From Planctomycetaceae bacterium (GTDB lineage Bacteria > Planctomycetota > Planctomycetia > Pirellulales > UBA1268): 39,250 nucleotides of DNA. The stretch is from contig CANGGT010000013.1 of assembly GCA_947453375.1 (NCBI GenBank), forward strand, positions 1-39,250, read 5' to 3'. The position numbers and the translations under genes are program-made. Each line of letters opens with the position of its first letter. Within the stretch, counting starts at the first letter, position 1. Below the pieces are notes generated by a model. It made no database searches and had not been told where the DNA came from. It saw only the letters and a program-made list of their open reading frames with translations. Positions 1 to 8,429 of this stretch are shown here, one piece after another.

Positions 1-944
1 ATGGTGATGGCGACGGCATGGGCGGCGGCATCGACGTCCCCGAGCCGGTTGACAACCGAGAGAAACCAAAGATGGCAGACGCCGTTGCCGATCGCATCCA
101 TCCCCGCCGGCAGCCCCACCGAGAGAACCCGCCTGAGCCAGTGGCGGTCGGGCACGAGATCGCCGGGGGCGGGGCGGAGTTGCCGGTCACGACGTGCAAG
201 AAGCCACAGCGTGCAGACGGCCCCACAGCCGTAGCCGATGAGCGTGCCCCAGGCCAACCCCCGCCATCCGAGGCGGGGAAGCCCGCCCACCCCGGCCGCC
301 AAGGCGTAACTGGCGCCGGCATTGACGAGGTTCACGACCGTCATCGACATCAATCCCGCCACCATATCGCCCGAACCACGGAGAATCGCCACCCCGACGG
401 CAATCACCATCATGGCGGGAAGCGCCGGGATGACGATGGCCAGGTATTCCGTCGCCAGAGCGGTGCTTTCGGCCGGCAGGCCGAGCAGCATCACGAGCCT
501 CCGGCCCCCGAGGGCAGCTGCCACCCCCACGATGCCCACGAGCACACTCCCGACGACGAACGCCTGCCCGGCAGCCCGGCGTACCCCGATGAGGTCTCCC
601 CCGCCGACGCACCGGGCCACCAGAGCCGTTGCCGCCACCGCTGGAACCGCGAACAGCCCGGGAAGAAACCCTAGCGCGTACCCGACCAACCCGACCGCCG
701 CCAGAAACGACGGGCCTTCGAGGAGGTTTCCAGCAAGCCACTTGTCGGTAAACCCGACGGAGATCGCGAGCACCTGCTCGACAAGCGCCGGCAGGACGAG
801 GAGGAGCACCGGGCGCACCGTCCCCTGGAGCGCCGCAACGCCACCGGCCCGCGGGCGCACTGCCGGAAAGACTCCGTCCGAGGCACGATCGACCGCGGGC
901 CTCGTGACGTCGCTCTTCGCGACATACCCCGAGACCGCGGGCAC
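1..944 (-). CDS. MATE-family multidrug/toxin efflux transporter, C-terminus cut by window edge
   Basis: A continuous minus-strand frame without stops runs from about 1000 to the left edge and translates as a polytopic membrane protein. Readable segments include RPVLLLVLPALVEQVLAI near the N-terminus, then FTDKWLAGNLL, and later GSGDMVAGLMSMTVVNLVNA and GLPAGMDAIGNGVCHLWF. This matches MatE (MOP superfamily) cation-coupled antiporters, including the repeated 'LP..xEQ' and 'GLPAGxxxxG' helices that open each six-helix half. Known family role: proton- or sodium-driven export of cationic drugs or metabolites across the inner membrane. The frame stays open upstream into the dehydrogenase-like DUF1501 gene. 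I chose the GTG at 944, but the start is uncertain because no ATG lies in frame near the first helix. The 3' end is outside the window. Family call fairly sure, substrate unknown. Confidence 0.75.
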   Translation of the reverse strand, partial: MPAVSGYVAKSDVTRPAVDRASDGVFPAVRPRAGGVAALQGTVRPVLLLVLPALVEQVLAISVGFTDKWLAGNLLEGPSFLAAVGLVGYALGFLPGLFAVPAVAATALVARCVGGGDLIGVRRAAGQAFVVGSVLVGIVGVAAALGGRRLVMLLGLPAESTALATEYLAIVIPALPAMMVIAVGVAILRGSGDMVAGLMSMTVVNLVNAGASYALAAGVGGLPRLGWRGLAWGTLIGYGCGAVCTLWLLARRDRQLRPAPGDLVPDRHWLRRVLSVGLPAGMDAIGNGVCHLWFLSVVNRLGDVDAAAHAVAIT

Positions 945-1003
945 CAGCCTGTCGCCACGGCCATCCGGACACCGATCGCCCCCTGCCCCGTCGGCGGGAA
1001 GGC

Positions 1004-2281
1004 TCAGGCGAACAACTCCTTGATCACCTTGCCGGCGTTGGCGATCTTCATCGGCCGGCCGTTCTTGGCCGTGAATGTCGTCTCCAGCGAGATGTCGAGC
1101 GACCTGAGCACGCTGGCCATGAGGTCCTGGGCCGAATAGGGCTCGGTCACCACTTCCTTGCCATCGGAACTCGTCTCGCCGACGACCACCCCTCGCTTGA
1201 AGCCGGCCCCACCGACGGCCACGCTCCAACTGCGGGCCCAGTGGTCACGCCCACCGTTGCCGTTGATGTTCGGCGTCCGGCTGAACTCACCCATCCAGAT
1301 GATCGCCGTATCGTCGAGCAGACCACGCTCGGCAAGATCGGAGACGAGGGCCGCCATCGCCTTGTCGAGTTCCGGCAGCTTGTTGTCAGAGAGCGTCTTG
1401 AAGATGTCGGCGTGGTTGTCCCAACCGCCGAGGTCGACCTCGACGAAGGGCACCCCCTGCTCCACCAATCGGCGAGCCATGAGACAGCCACGGCCGAATC
1501 CGGTGTTGCCGTACCGATCCTGAACGTCCTTCGGCTCCTGCATGACCTTGAAGGCCCCCATCTGGTCGCTCGTCATGAGCTTGACCGTCTTGGAGAGGAC
1601 CTTGGCGTGGTCATCGGACGAGGCCCCACGCTTCTCGCCGATGAACTTGTCCTCGATCGCCGAAAGCATCTCGAGCCGCTGCGACAGACGGGTCGGATCG
1701 ATCCCCATGTCGAGGTTGCGGACGTTGCCGTTGGAATCGACGACGAACGGCGCCCACGACATCCCCAGGAACCCGGGCCCGACGCTCCCGCTGCCCACGG
1801 AGACGAATGGGGGAATCTCCAGATCGGGAACCTGATCGGCCAGTTCGTGGGCGATCACGGCGCCGTAGCTGGGGTGCTCGACATTGGGATTCGGCACGTA
1901 GCCTGTGTGCATGTAGTAGCGGCCGCGCATGTGGTCCGCTTCGCGCGTGCTCATCGAGCGCACGAGCGACATGTGGTGCATCTGCTGCGCCATCAGCGGC
2001 ATGTGCTCGCAGATCTGAATCCCGTCGGCACTCGTCGAGATCGGCTTGAACGGACCGCCGGTCGCCGCCCCGGGCTTGAGGTCCCAGATGTCCATGGTGC
2101 TGGGGCCGCCCCCCATCCAAAGCAGAATGGCCGCCTTGTGCCGTTTCTTCAGATCGGCGGCGTTGGCGAGGATCGAGTTGGTGAAGGCCGTCGCCGGTGC
2201 GGCAAGCGCCGCGGCGCCCGCGACGTGGCTCATGAAGTGTCGGCGGCTCATCCCGTCGAAGAAACGGCTGGAGGCGGACAT
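1004..2281 (-). CDS. DUF1501 family secreted protein
   Basis: This 425-residue protein belongs to DUF1501, an alkaline-phosphatase-fold-like family greatly expanded in planctomycetes. The N-terminus carries a Tat-like signal (SRRHFMSHVAGAAALAAPA, twin Arg at residues 13-14), suggesting export in folded form. Family-typical blocks are visible: LLWMGGGPSTMDIWDLKPG, MSTREADHMRGRYYMHTG, WDNHADIF and IWMGEFSRTPNINGNGGRDH. The ATG at 2281 was chosen because a purine-rich GAGGA lies 8-10 nt upstream and the signal begins there. The frame is open further upstream, but that extension is low-complexity and not needed. It lies 80 nt downstream of the DUF1549/DUF1553 gene on the same strand, the standard planctomycete pairing, so the two are probably co-transcribed. 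Molecular function is unproven for the family; sulfatase-like or polysaccharide-related roles are often guessed. Confidence 0.93.
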   Translation of the reverse strand: MSASSRFFDGMSRRHFMSHVAGAAALAAPATAFTNSILANAADLKKRHKAAILLWMGGGPSTMDIWDLKPGAATGGPFKPISTSADGIQICEHMPLMAQQMHHMSLVRSMSTREADHMRGRYYMHTGYVPNPNVEHPSYGAVIAHELADQVPDLEIPPFVSVGSGSVGPGFLGMSWAPFVVDSNGNVRNLDMGIDPTRLSQRLEMLSAIEDKFIGEKRGASSDDHAKVLSKTVKLMTSDQMGAFKVMQEPKDVQDRYGNTGFGRGCLMARRLVEQGVPFVEVDLGGWDNHADIFKTLSDNKLPELDKAMAALVSDLAERGLLDDTAIIWMGEFSRTPNINGNGGRDHWARSWSVAVGGAGFKRGVVVGETSSDGKEVVTEPYSAQDLMASVLRSLDISLETTFTAKNGRPMKIANAGKVIKELFA

Positions 2282-2360
2282 GGGGGAAATCCTCGGGTTG
2301 GGCAGTGGGGGAGGGAGCGGGGCGTTTGGGCTGCGGGCGGACTGGGAATCCGTGTGAACA

Positions 2361-4079
2361 TCAATGGTTGATGATGAACTCGTTGGAGTTGAGGACGGCC
2401 CACCAGATGTCCTGGAGGGCGCTGATGGCATCCCCCTTGCGGGCGACCATCATCTGATTGGCAAGCTTGATCTCCTTTCGCGTCGGCTTTCTGGCAAGCG
2501 CCGCGGCATAGAGGGTATCGATCCGCTGGGCGTTGTTCATGTCGGAAGTGGCAACGCGGTCAAGGAAGCCCCCCTTGCCCGTCTCCGTCGCCGTCTTGAC
2601 CAGATCCCCGTTGAACATCATCAGCACCTGCGGAATCGACCCGTTGAAGGTGGTCGCCTCGTCTCCTTCGTCGGTGCCGAAGGCGATGATGAACTGCGAG
2701 AGCCACTCGTCCTTCTTGCGGGCCGCCTTCTCCCCCTTCTCCTCCGCCTGATCGGCCTCGGTGGCTGTCAGCAGCGACTGATAGAGCTCCTCCGGCCTCA
2801 TCTGCCTGAGGTAAAAGTGGGAGAACTTCGGCTTTTCTCCCACGGCGGGGTCATCGGAGGCATTGCCTTTGCCGATTCGGCTGGAGAGCGAGTAGGCGTG
2901 CGAGAGCGTGATCCAGCGGATGAGCTCCTTCGTGTCGAAGCTCTGCTCACGGAAACGCTCGCCGAGCCCTTCGAGCAGTTCGGGGTGCGATGGCGCGTTG
3001 TGTTCGCCGAGATCGTCAATCGGACGGGTGAAGCCGTAGCCGAAGAAGTGGCTCCAGACACGGTTCACCGCCGCCTTGGGCATCAACGGGCTGTCGACCA
3101 TGAGTTGGGCCAAGGCCATGCGGCGATTGACGCCATACTCGGTGCCGTCTTCCATCTTCGCGGGCAGGTAGCCAGAGGGATCGACGGTCGTCCCATCGAT
3201 GAAAACCGGATAGGCGACCTTCATCTGCCCATTGCGGAGTTCGTAGTACAGCTCGGCCTGCGAGGCATTCCCCCCCTCGCCGGCCCAATCCTCGTCGACA
3301 AGCTCGATCGCTTGGACATCGCGGGTGCCTTCAAACTGGCGTAGCGCCCTCGTCTGACGGAAGAAGGCGTTGAACTCCCAGAACTGATTCTGCTTTCCCT
3401 TGTTGAAGGGATGGTTGTGGCACTGGGTGCACTGCACCTGGAGGCCGAGGAACACCTGGGCGGTCTTGGCTGTGGCCTGGATGCCGTTGTCCTCGAGCTT
3501 CCCCGTGAGGAAATTCGTCGCCCCATTGAAGCCCTTTTCCCCGGCCTTGTTCACCCCCGTGGCTGTCACGAGATCGGTCAAAAAGCGATCGTACGGGATG
3601 TTTTTCGAGAACGATCGCCGAAGCCACTGCCGCATGCCGCTGCGATTGACGTTGTCGTTGTCCAAGCTCCGACCAACGAGGACGGTCGTCCAGACATCGG
3701 CCCAGTTTCGGGCGTATTCATCGAGATACTCGTCTGAGAGCAGCCGGCCGACGAGATTCGCCCGCTTCACAGGCGAGCTGTCGGCGACGTAGTCGTCGAG
3801 TTCCTTGATGGTCGGCACACGGCCGATGATGTCGAGATGGACCCGACGACACCACTCCTGATCGGAAGCGGGCTCTGAGGGCTTGAGCTTGGCATCGGAC
3901 CAGCCGGCCGACACCTGCTCGTTGATGAACTTCACCTGCGGCAAGCCGAAGTGGTCATCCACATCCCGACCGACAGCAGAGATCGGAGCCGCCAACGCCA
4001 GGCAGAGAACGCCGAGCGATCGCACGCCCCAGAAAAAGGACGTCACGCAACACCACCCTGCTTGTAGCTTCCTCGCCAT
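2361..4079 (-). CDS. DUF1549/DUF1553 domain protein with CxxCH motif (planctomycete secreted cytochrome-like)
   Basis: A 572-residue protein with an N-terminal hydrophobic export signal (SFFWGVRSLGVLCLALAAP, about residues 15-31). The DUF1549 domain spans roughly residues 45-260 and the DUF1553 domain roughly 310-560. DUF1549 marks include HLDIIGRVPT and LLSDEYLDEYARNWADVW, plus CTQCHNHPF at residues 217-225, a c-type haem or metal-binding-like CxxCH. DUF1553 marks include KAAVNRVWSHFFGYGF and LGEHNAPSHPELLE. The ATG at 4079 is preceded by GGAGG at 8 nt. An in-frame upstream extension is possible but has no signal character. The paired DUF1501 gene follows after 80 nt. Biological role is not established: one CxxCH could bind a single haem, and the family is often assumed to act in extracytoplasmic redox or polymer breakdown. 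Here only the family assignment is secure. Confidence 0.94.
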   Translation of the reverse strand: MARKLQAGWCCVTSFFWGVRSLGVLCLALAAPISAVGRDVDDHFGLPQVKFINEQVSAGWSDAKLKPSEPASDQEWCRRVHLDIIGRVPTIKELDDYVADSSPVKRANLVGRLLSDEYLDEYARNWADVWTTVLVGRSLDNDNVNRSGMRQWLRRSFSKNIPYDRFLTDLVTATGVNKAGEKGFNGATNFLTGKLEDNGIQATAKTAQVFLGLQVQCTQCHNHPFNKGKQNQFWEFNAFFRQTRALRQFEGTRDVQAIELVDEDWAGEGGNASQAELYYELRNGQMKVAYPVFIDGTTVDPSGYLPAKMEDGTEYGVNRRMALAQLMVDSPLMPKAAVNRVWSHFFGYGFTRPIDDLGEHNAPSHPELLEGLGERFREQSFDTKELIRWITLSHAYSLSSRIGKGNASDDPAVGEKPKFSHFYLRQMRPEELYQSLLTATEADQAEEKGEKAARKKDEWLSQFIIAFGTDEGDEATTFNGSIPQVLMMFNGDLVKTATETGKGGFLDRVATSDMNNAQRIDTLYAAALARKPTRKEIKLANQMMVARKGDAISALQDIWWAVLNSNEFIINH

Positions 4080-4317
4080 GGCCAGAGCCTCCGGCGCGCG
4101 GGGGTGCAAGAGGCAAACCCCGGCCATCATCTGGAGCGAACCCCGATGGAGACCTGAGGCCAACCCACGACAGAGAGCTTGCCCCCTCCCTGCCAATGCA
4201 CGGCCAAACGCATCGCGTTGAGAAAAGTCTATCCTTTTCCGACGACGCAATCCACCGCACCGCCCCAGGAACGTTCAGAAAGGACGTCGGCGGGGGGCGA
4301 AGAGCAAGTCAGGTAGC
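4080..4317. other. Spacer between rplQ and the DUF1549 gene, no gene seen
   Basis: About 240 nt lie between the end of the ribosomal cluster and the DUF1549 start. No coding signal is convincing. A short perfect stem AACGC-atc-GCGTT sits near 4203-4216. No strong stem plus T-run follows rplQ, so the 3' end of the alpha transcript is not evident. A TAGACT box near 4225 on the minus strand has no properly spaced -35 element. Confidence 0.4.
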
Positions 4318-4911
4318 TCAGGTAGCCCCGGCGCCCTTGGACGGCCGGCGAGCCTGAACCTGCGGAGCGGCGCCACGGTCGACCTGCGGTCCACTTCCAA
4401 CGAACTCCAACACCGCGCGAGGGCCGGCGTCGCCGAGACGGGGGGTGGAAAGCTTGAGAATCCGGGTGTATCCACCAGGACGATCAACAAACCGGGGTGC
4501 AATCCGCTCGAACACCACACGGGCCGCCTGCTTGTCACCGAGGAGCCTCACGACCCGCCGACGTGCCGTCACCGCAGGAGCCATGGCCTGAGCCCACTTC
4601 TGCCACTGATCGCTCTCTCGCCACTGCTTCCAGGCGGAGGAGTCGCGGGCCGCGGTCGTGGCAAATTCCTTGGCCTGCTCGATCGACTTGAGGCCACGCT
4701 TGGCAATCGTGATGCAGCGCTCGACCACCGGCCGAACTTCCTTGGCCTTGGCCACCGTCGTGATGATCCGTCCGGCCACCTTCGGTGCCCCAATTTCACC
4801 AGCCTCAAACTCCCGCTCGGTGAGCATGAGCGCTGCAGCAAGGTTACGGAGCAGGGCACGCTGATGGGAGGGACTGCGGCCGAGCACACGGCCCTTACGA
4901 CGATGGCGCAT
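4318..4911 (-). CDS. rplQ: 50S ribosomal protein bL17, extended
   Basis: bL17 is a large-subunit protein near the peptide exit side. The start MRHRRKGRVLGRSPSHQRAL is the family signature, followed by LRNLAAALMLTE. At 197 residues it is about 70 longer than the E. coli protein. An inserted segment rich in Trp and Gln (around residues 93-112, with WKQWRESDQWQKWAQ) separates the two halves of the L17 fold. The second half resumes at ARRRVVRLLGDKQAARVVFE and GGYTRILKLSTPRLGDAGPRA. A basic, Ala/Pro-rich tail ends the protein. It is the last gene of the alpha segment, 128 nt after rpoA. Long bL17 forms with a central insert are known in several bacterial phyla; whether this insert binds rRNA cannot be told from sequence. 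Confidence 0.97.
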   Translation of the reverse strand: MRHRRKGRVLGRSPSHQRALLRNLAAALMLTEREFEAGEIGAPKVAGRIITTVAKAKEVRPVVERCITIAKRGLKSIEQAKEFATTAARDSSAWKQWRESDQWQKWAQAMAPAVTARRRVVRLLGDKQAARVVFERIAPRFVDRPGGYTRILKLSTPRLGDAGPRAVLEFVGSGPQVDRGAAPQVQARRPSKGAGAT

Positions 4912-5039
4912 GGGAGGAATCCTTCAGGCGGACAGTGGAGGGCCGGAGGGTGAAGCCGGCACTGTCGATGGTTGGTGGAAAGGGGGGATGGGTTCAATTC
5001 GGTCGACCGCAGATGGACTCTGCACGCCAACCGGAGGGA

Positions 5040-6020
5040 TCAGGCCTCGACCGGCAACATGCCGAGTTTCAGCCCCAGTTCAACGAGTTTGGCCTCAATC
5101 TCGTCGGCGGTCTGCTCCCCGGCATTCCGCATTTCGAGGAGTTGCTCGCGGGTCAAGACGACGAGTTCCGAAACCTTGCGGATCCCGGCGCTCGAGAGGC
5201 AATTTTGAGCCCGAACCGAAAGTTCGAGTTGCGGCACATCCCACGTCAGCACGGTCGTGGGCTCAGGAGTGATCTTCGTCCAGTCGATGACCGGCGGAAG
5301 GTTCACGGCCGCTCCCTGCTGGGTGTAGCCAACAAACGGATTAAGATGCTTGCGGAGGATCTTGGCGGCCTCGACGAGCGCCATATCGGGCGTCACCGTG
5401 CCGTTGGTCCAGATCTCCATCGTGAGCTTGTCGTAGTTCGTCTTCTGCCCAACGCGGGTCTCCTCGACCTCGTACCGAACGCGGGTCACGGGGCTGAAGA
5501 CGGCATCGACGGGGATAATCCCGATTTCCTGGGCATCCGGACTGTGCTCGCTGGCCGGAACATACCCGCGGCCATTCTCGACGACCATCTCGAGTTCGAA
5601 GGGGACGTCGTCGGTGAGCGTGGCCAGCACGAGGTCCTTACTGACGACCTCGACCGCCTCGTCGGTCTGAACGTCGGCACCGGTGATCGGCCCCTTCGTA
5701 CTCTTCTCGACCCGAATCACGCGGGTCGAGTCGCTGTGGTTTTTGACGACGAGGCTCTTCACAGCCAACACGATGTCGGTGACGTCCTCGAGCACACCCT
5801 TGACGGTGCTGAACTCATGGAGCGCACTGCCGACCTTGATTTGAGTCACAGCGCTTCCCTCGAGGCTCGAGAGGAGCACGCGGCGGAGGCTGTTGCCAAC
5901 CGTCGTACCGAAGCCACGCTCGAAGGGTTCGGCAACGAACTTGCCGTACGTGCCCGTGAGCGTCTTGGCATCGGACGTGACCGAGCTGGGAAGTTCGAGT
6001 CCACGCCAACGGATGTGCAT
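5040..6020 (-). CDS. rpoA: DNA-directed RNA polymerase subunit alpha
   Basis: The 326-residue alpha subunit dimerises to nucleate RNA polymerase assembly and contacts promoter DNA and activators through its C-terminal domain. The N-terminal domain (about 1-235) shows EPFERGFGTTVGNSLRRVLL, LEGSAVTQIKVGSALHEFST and LRKHLNPFV. The C-terminal domain (about 262-320) shows ELSVRAQNCLSSAGIRKVSE and MRNAGEQTADEIEAKL. DNA-contact residues equivalent to E. coli R265, N268, C269, G296 and E302 are present (R270, N273, C274, G301, E307). The K297-K298-S299 stretch is replaced by E302-Q303-T304. The start at 6020 has AAGGAG at 7 nt. The gene sits between rpsD and rplQ, the usual alpha-operon order, with a long 194-nt spacer from rpsD. 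Confidence 0.98.
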   Translation of the reverse strand: MHIRWRGLELPSSVTSDAKTLTGTYGKFVAEPFERGFGTTVGNSLRRVLLSSLEGSAVTQIKVGSALHEFSTVKGVLEDVTDIVLAVKSLVVKNHSDSTRVIRVEKSTKGPITGADVQTDEAVEVVSKDLVLATLTDDVPFELEMVVENGRGYVPASEHSPDAQEIGIIPVDAVFSPVTRVRYEVEETRVGQKTNYDKLTMEIWTNGTVTPDMALVEAAKILRKHLNPFVGYTQQGAAVNLPPVIDWTKITPEPTTVLTWDVPQLELSVRAQNCLSSAGIRKVSELVVLTREQLLEMRNAGEQTADEIEAKLVELGLKLGMLPVEA

Positions 6021-6214
6021 GCGATTCTCCTTGCCTGTATCTGAAAAAACCGGCCAATTCAGGCCGCGATGGTGATTCTTGTCGAAGAGTTGGACCAGCC
6101 GGCGTCAGCATGCGTGGGACAGGAGCCTGAGCCTCCCGGCCCGGGCCGGAGTTTTCCGCCCCACCGAGCCCCCGGGCGATCGCCCGAGCCAACCGCCAAG
6201 CCATTACCAAGCCA

Positions 6215-6841
6215 TTACTTGGAGCACAACTCGATGATCAGGTTGGTCTGCACCGGGATCGACACGTCGTCCTTCGAAGGCAACCGATCAACACGCCCCT
6301 CCGGCACCCCGGTGTCAGAGCGGGAGAGGAAATCGGGGACGTCACGGCGATTCGAGGCGAGCGACGCATGCACGAGCTGGAGGCTCTTCGTGCGATTCTT
6401 GATGCGGAGCAGATCCCCGGCCTTGACCAAGTAGCTGGGGACGTCGACGCGTCGCCCATTGATCGTGATGTGCCCATGCATGACCATCTGCCTGGCTGCA
6501 GATCGGGATGGCGCAAAACCGATGCGGTGGACGATGTTGTCGAGACGGCGCTCGAGAAGCGACATCAGCGACTCCCCCGTATTGCCCTTCCCTCGCTCGG
6601 CCCGAGCGAAGTAGGTCCGGAACTGCCGCTCCAAAACCCCGTAGTAGTGCTTCACCTTCTGCTTCTCGCGGAGATGAAGGCCATACTCGGTCGGCTTGCT
6701 GCGACGCTTTTGGACCATACCCGGCGGAGTTGGGCGGCGCTCAAACGCGCACTTGCCCGTGTCGCAGCGACTGCCCTTGAGAAAGAGTTTGAGGCCGTCA
6801 CGACGACAAAGGCGACAGACTGGCCCGGTGATGCGTCCCAT
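6215..6841 (-). CDS. rpsD: 30S ribosomal protein uS4, zinc-binding (C+) form
   Basis: uS4 binds the 5' domain of 16S rRNA early in 30S assembly and in some bacteria represses its own operon. The 208-residue protein has the N-terminal four-cysteine zinc site CRLCRRDG...CDTGKC (Cys9, Cys12, Cys26, Cys31). The S4 RNA-binding domain follows (RRLDNIVHRIGFAPSRSAAR, then HGHITINGRRVDVPSYLVKA). The conserved YGLHLREKQKVKHYYGVLE block is intact. It lies between rpsK and rpoA in the alpha segment. The structured spacer upstream of rpsM, described separately, is a possible target for S4 feedback, but that is inference from E. coli. Confidence 0.98.
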   Translation of the reverse strand: MGRITGPVCRLCRRDGLKLFLKGSRCDTGKCAFERRPTPPGMVQKRRSKPTEYGLHLREKQKVKHYYGVLERQFRTYFARAERGKGNTGESLMSLLERRLDNIVHRIGFAPSRSAARQMVMHGHITINGRRVDVPSYLVKAGDLLRIKNRTKSLQLVHASLASNRRDVPDFLSRSDTGVPEGRVDRLPSKDDVSIPVQTNLIIELCSK

Positions 6842-6933
6842 GGATTCCCGGTCGGAGTGCTAACCGACCGCTCTCGAGGTGATTCAGATAGGGTGAAATG
6901 CCGGACTTGGGCCGGCCTGGACGGGGGGACGGA

Positions 6934-7311
6934 TCAGACGCGACGCTTCTTCGGCGGACGGCATCCGTTGTGGGGCAGCGGCGTGATGTCTTCGATGCTC
7001 TTGACGTTCATGCCGGCGGCCTGAAGTGCGGTGATGGCACTCTCGCGACCACTGCCCGGACCACGAACGCGGACCTCCAAGTCCTTGACCCCGAACTTCG
7101 AGGCCTTCTCTGCCGCCTGCTGCGCCGCACACTGACCGGCGAACGGGGTTCCCTTGCGGCTTCCCTTGAAGCCACAGGTGCCACCACTCGCCCAGCAAAG
7201 GGTATCCCCCTTGGTGTCGGTGATCGTCACCGTGGTGTTGTTGAAACTCGCGGTGATGTAGGCGATCCCCGCCGACACACTCTTCTTCTTGCCCTTGGCA
7301 ACCTTCGACAT
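6934..7311 (-). CDS. rpsK: 30S ribosomal protein uS11
   Basis: uS11 sits on the 30S platform and contacts 16S rRNA near the mRNA exit. The 125-residue sequence is typical: [60 protein letters not shown] and the C-terminal [17 protein letters not shown]. The ATG at 7311 begins a lysine-rich N-terminus ([12 protein letters not shown]), usual for the family. A longer in-frame start upstream adds an unrelated Trp/Arg-rich segment and is rejected. A purine stretch AGGGAAG lies about 10 nt upstream. The Asn-Gly in PHNGCRP is the site of isoaspartate formation reported in E. coli S11. Confidence 0.98.
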   Translation of the reverse strand: MSKVAKGKKKSVSAGIAYITASFNNTTVTITDTKGDTLCWASGGTCGFKGSRKGTPFAGQCAAQQAAEKASKFGVKDLEVRVRGPGSGRESAITALQAAGMNVKSIEDITPLPHNGCRPPKKRRV

Positions 7312-7458
7312 GAATCGATGCTTCCCTGTGCGTTCCTGCGACGTCTGAAACCGAGGTAAAAACAACCACCGCCGCCCACACCAACAATTGCCACCCGTCA
7401 CGCCCTACGCAAGTTTTACCCCGACGGAGGAGCGACCAGCGGAAATCACCAACCGGCG

Positions 7459-7842
7459 TTACTTGAGATCCTTCACGCCCTTCTTGCCAGCAACCGTCTT
7501 CTTGGGCCCCTTCCTCGTCCGGGCATTCGTCCGCGTCCGCTGCCCTCGCACCGGCAAGCCTCGACGATGGCGAACCCCGCGATAGCTACCGATATCCTTG
7601 AGGCGAGAGATGTTCTGCGCCACCTGACGGCGCAACTGCCCCTCAACCACGTAGTCCTTGTCCATGAGGGCAGCCAAGCGAGCCAACTCATCCTCGTGGA
7701 GATTCTTCGCCACCCCCTCCGGGTCGACGCCGGCCTTGTGGCACAACTCGCGAGCCACTTGGGGGCCGACGCCATAGAGGTACTGGAGCGAATAAAACGT
7801 CTTCTTCTCCGACGGAATGTCGACGCCGAGCAGACGGGGCAT
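7459..7842 (-). CDS. rpsM: 30S ribosomal protein uS13
   Basis: uS13 lies at the head of the 30S subunit, where it contacts P-site tRNA and the 50S through bridge B1. The 127-residue product shows PRLLGVDIPSEKKTFYSLQY, YGVGPQVARELCHKAGVDP (helix-two-turn-helix region) and SYRGVRHRRGLPVRGQRTR, followed by a basic Lys-rich tail for tRNA and rRNA contact. The start MPRLLGVDIP is the standard family start. It is preceded by an unusually long, structured 313-nt spacer after rpmJ, and rpsK follows after 147 nt. Confidence 0.98.
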   Translation of the reverse strand: MPRLLGVDIPSEKKTFYSLQYLYGVGPQVARELCHKAGVDPEGVAKNLHEDELARLAALMDKDYVVEGQLRRQVAQNISRLKDIGSYRGVRHRRGLPVRGQRTRTNARTRKGPKKTVAGKKGVKDLK

Positions 7843-8156
7843 GGGGGAGTACTACCGTTGGGATGACGGAAAAACGGAACGACTGGACCACCGAACACAA
7901 CAAACCGCCCCGATACACTCCCTGCCGAAGCATCGAGTGCGGGCGGGCATAAGGCTCATGAGACCAGGTGCCGCGGGCCGGGACCAAGCCCGGCGACCAC
8001 GGCCCAAGCTTTGCTCACAGGGAGCTCAGCCAGACCTGCTCTCACCACCCTTAAAAGCACCCACGAAAAGCCGCTTTCCCGGCAAGGGCCGTGGCCCCGC
8101 CGGAAAACCACCGTCCAGAAGGGAGGCGACCCCCCCACTGGATCCGGATTCCGTCG
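7843..8156 (-). promoter_or_regulatory. Structured spacer between rpmJ and rpsM, possible leader
   Basis: No credible gene lies in this 314-nt spacer. On the transcribed (minus) strand it contains two clear hairpins. One, at 8079-8103, has outer arms CCGGC/GCCGG with an inner GGGC/GCCC stem. The other, at 7977-7994, is a perfect GCCGGG/CCCGGC stem with a 6-nt loop. Neither is followed by a T-run, so they do not look like simple terminators. In E. coli the mRNA just before rpsM folds into the S4-binding pseudoknot that controls the alpha operon. A comparable role here is only an inference from position and structure. Confidence 0.35.
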
Positions 8157-8270
8157 TCATCCTTGCCGTTGTTTGTGGCGAGGATCCGCACAAACGACGA
8201 AGACGACGCCGCGGCGTCGGACGATCTTGCACTTGTCGCAGATGCGACGGACGCTGGCGCGAACCTTCAT
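8157..8270 (-). CDS. rpmJ: 50S ribosomal protein bL36, zinc-ribbon form
   Basis: A 37-residue protein encoded on the minus strand, start [20 protein letters not shown]. The zinc ligands Cys11, Cys14, Cys27 and His32 are all present, so this is the zinc-binding (C+) form. bL36 is the last small zinc knuckle of the 50S subunit and bridges several 23S rRNA helices near the peptidyl-transferase region. It opens the alpha segment, downstream of the terminator and promoter candidates at 8338-8429 and upstream of the structured spacer to rpsM. No infA gene lies between map and this gene, where many bacteria carry one. No strong Shine-Dalgarno is visible. Confidence 0.97.
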   Translation of the reverse strand: MKVRASVRRICDKCKIVRRRGVVFVVCADPRHKQRQG

Positions 8271-8337
8271 ACTTGCGATCGTGGCGACGGTCGCCCACGC
8301 CTTCAACGAGAACGGGGAATCTGACGGAAAGCCGTCA

Positions 8338-8367
8338 ACTATAGAAACCTTCCCCCCTGATCCACAA
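8338..8367 (-). promoter_or_regulatory. Candidate sigma-70 promoter for the rpmJ-rplQ (alpha) unit
   Basis: On the minus strand TTGTGG (8362-8367) and TATAGT (8338-8343) are separated by 18 nt. The -10 box matches consensus at 5 of 6 positions, the -35 box at only 3. The inferred start of transcription, near 8331, gives a leader of about 60 nt before rpmJ. Position just after a terminator-like hairpin supports a real transcription boundary, but this is a motif call only. Confidence 0.45.
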
Positions 8368-8398
8368 GGGGGAGGTCACGAAACAGGCAGAAACGACG

Positions 8399-8429
8399 AA
8401 AAAACCTTCGGTTTCCTGAAAACAACCGA
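8399..8429 (-). terminator. Rho-independent terminator candidate after map
   Basis: Reading the minus strand after map, the perfect 6-bp stem TCGGTT/AACCGA (8424-8429 with 8408-8413) is followed by AGG and then a run of six T (8399-8404). A weaker, bulged GC stem with a run of five T lies just before it (about 8433-8460). Together they lie within the 192 nt between map and rpmJ, where the spc and alpha operons meet. The loop of 10 nt is rather large, so efficiency may be partial. Confidence 0.5.

Noticed and set aside
187-972. Minus-strand Arg/Gly-rich open frame near the left edge
   Set aside because: It is one base out of phase with the frame that encodes the MATE transporter, whose membrane helices read clearly.
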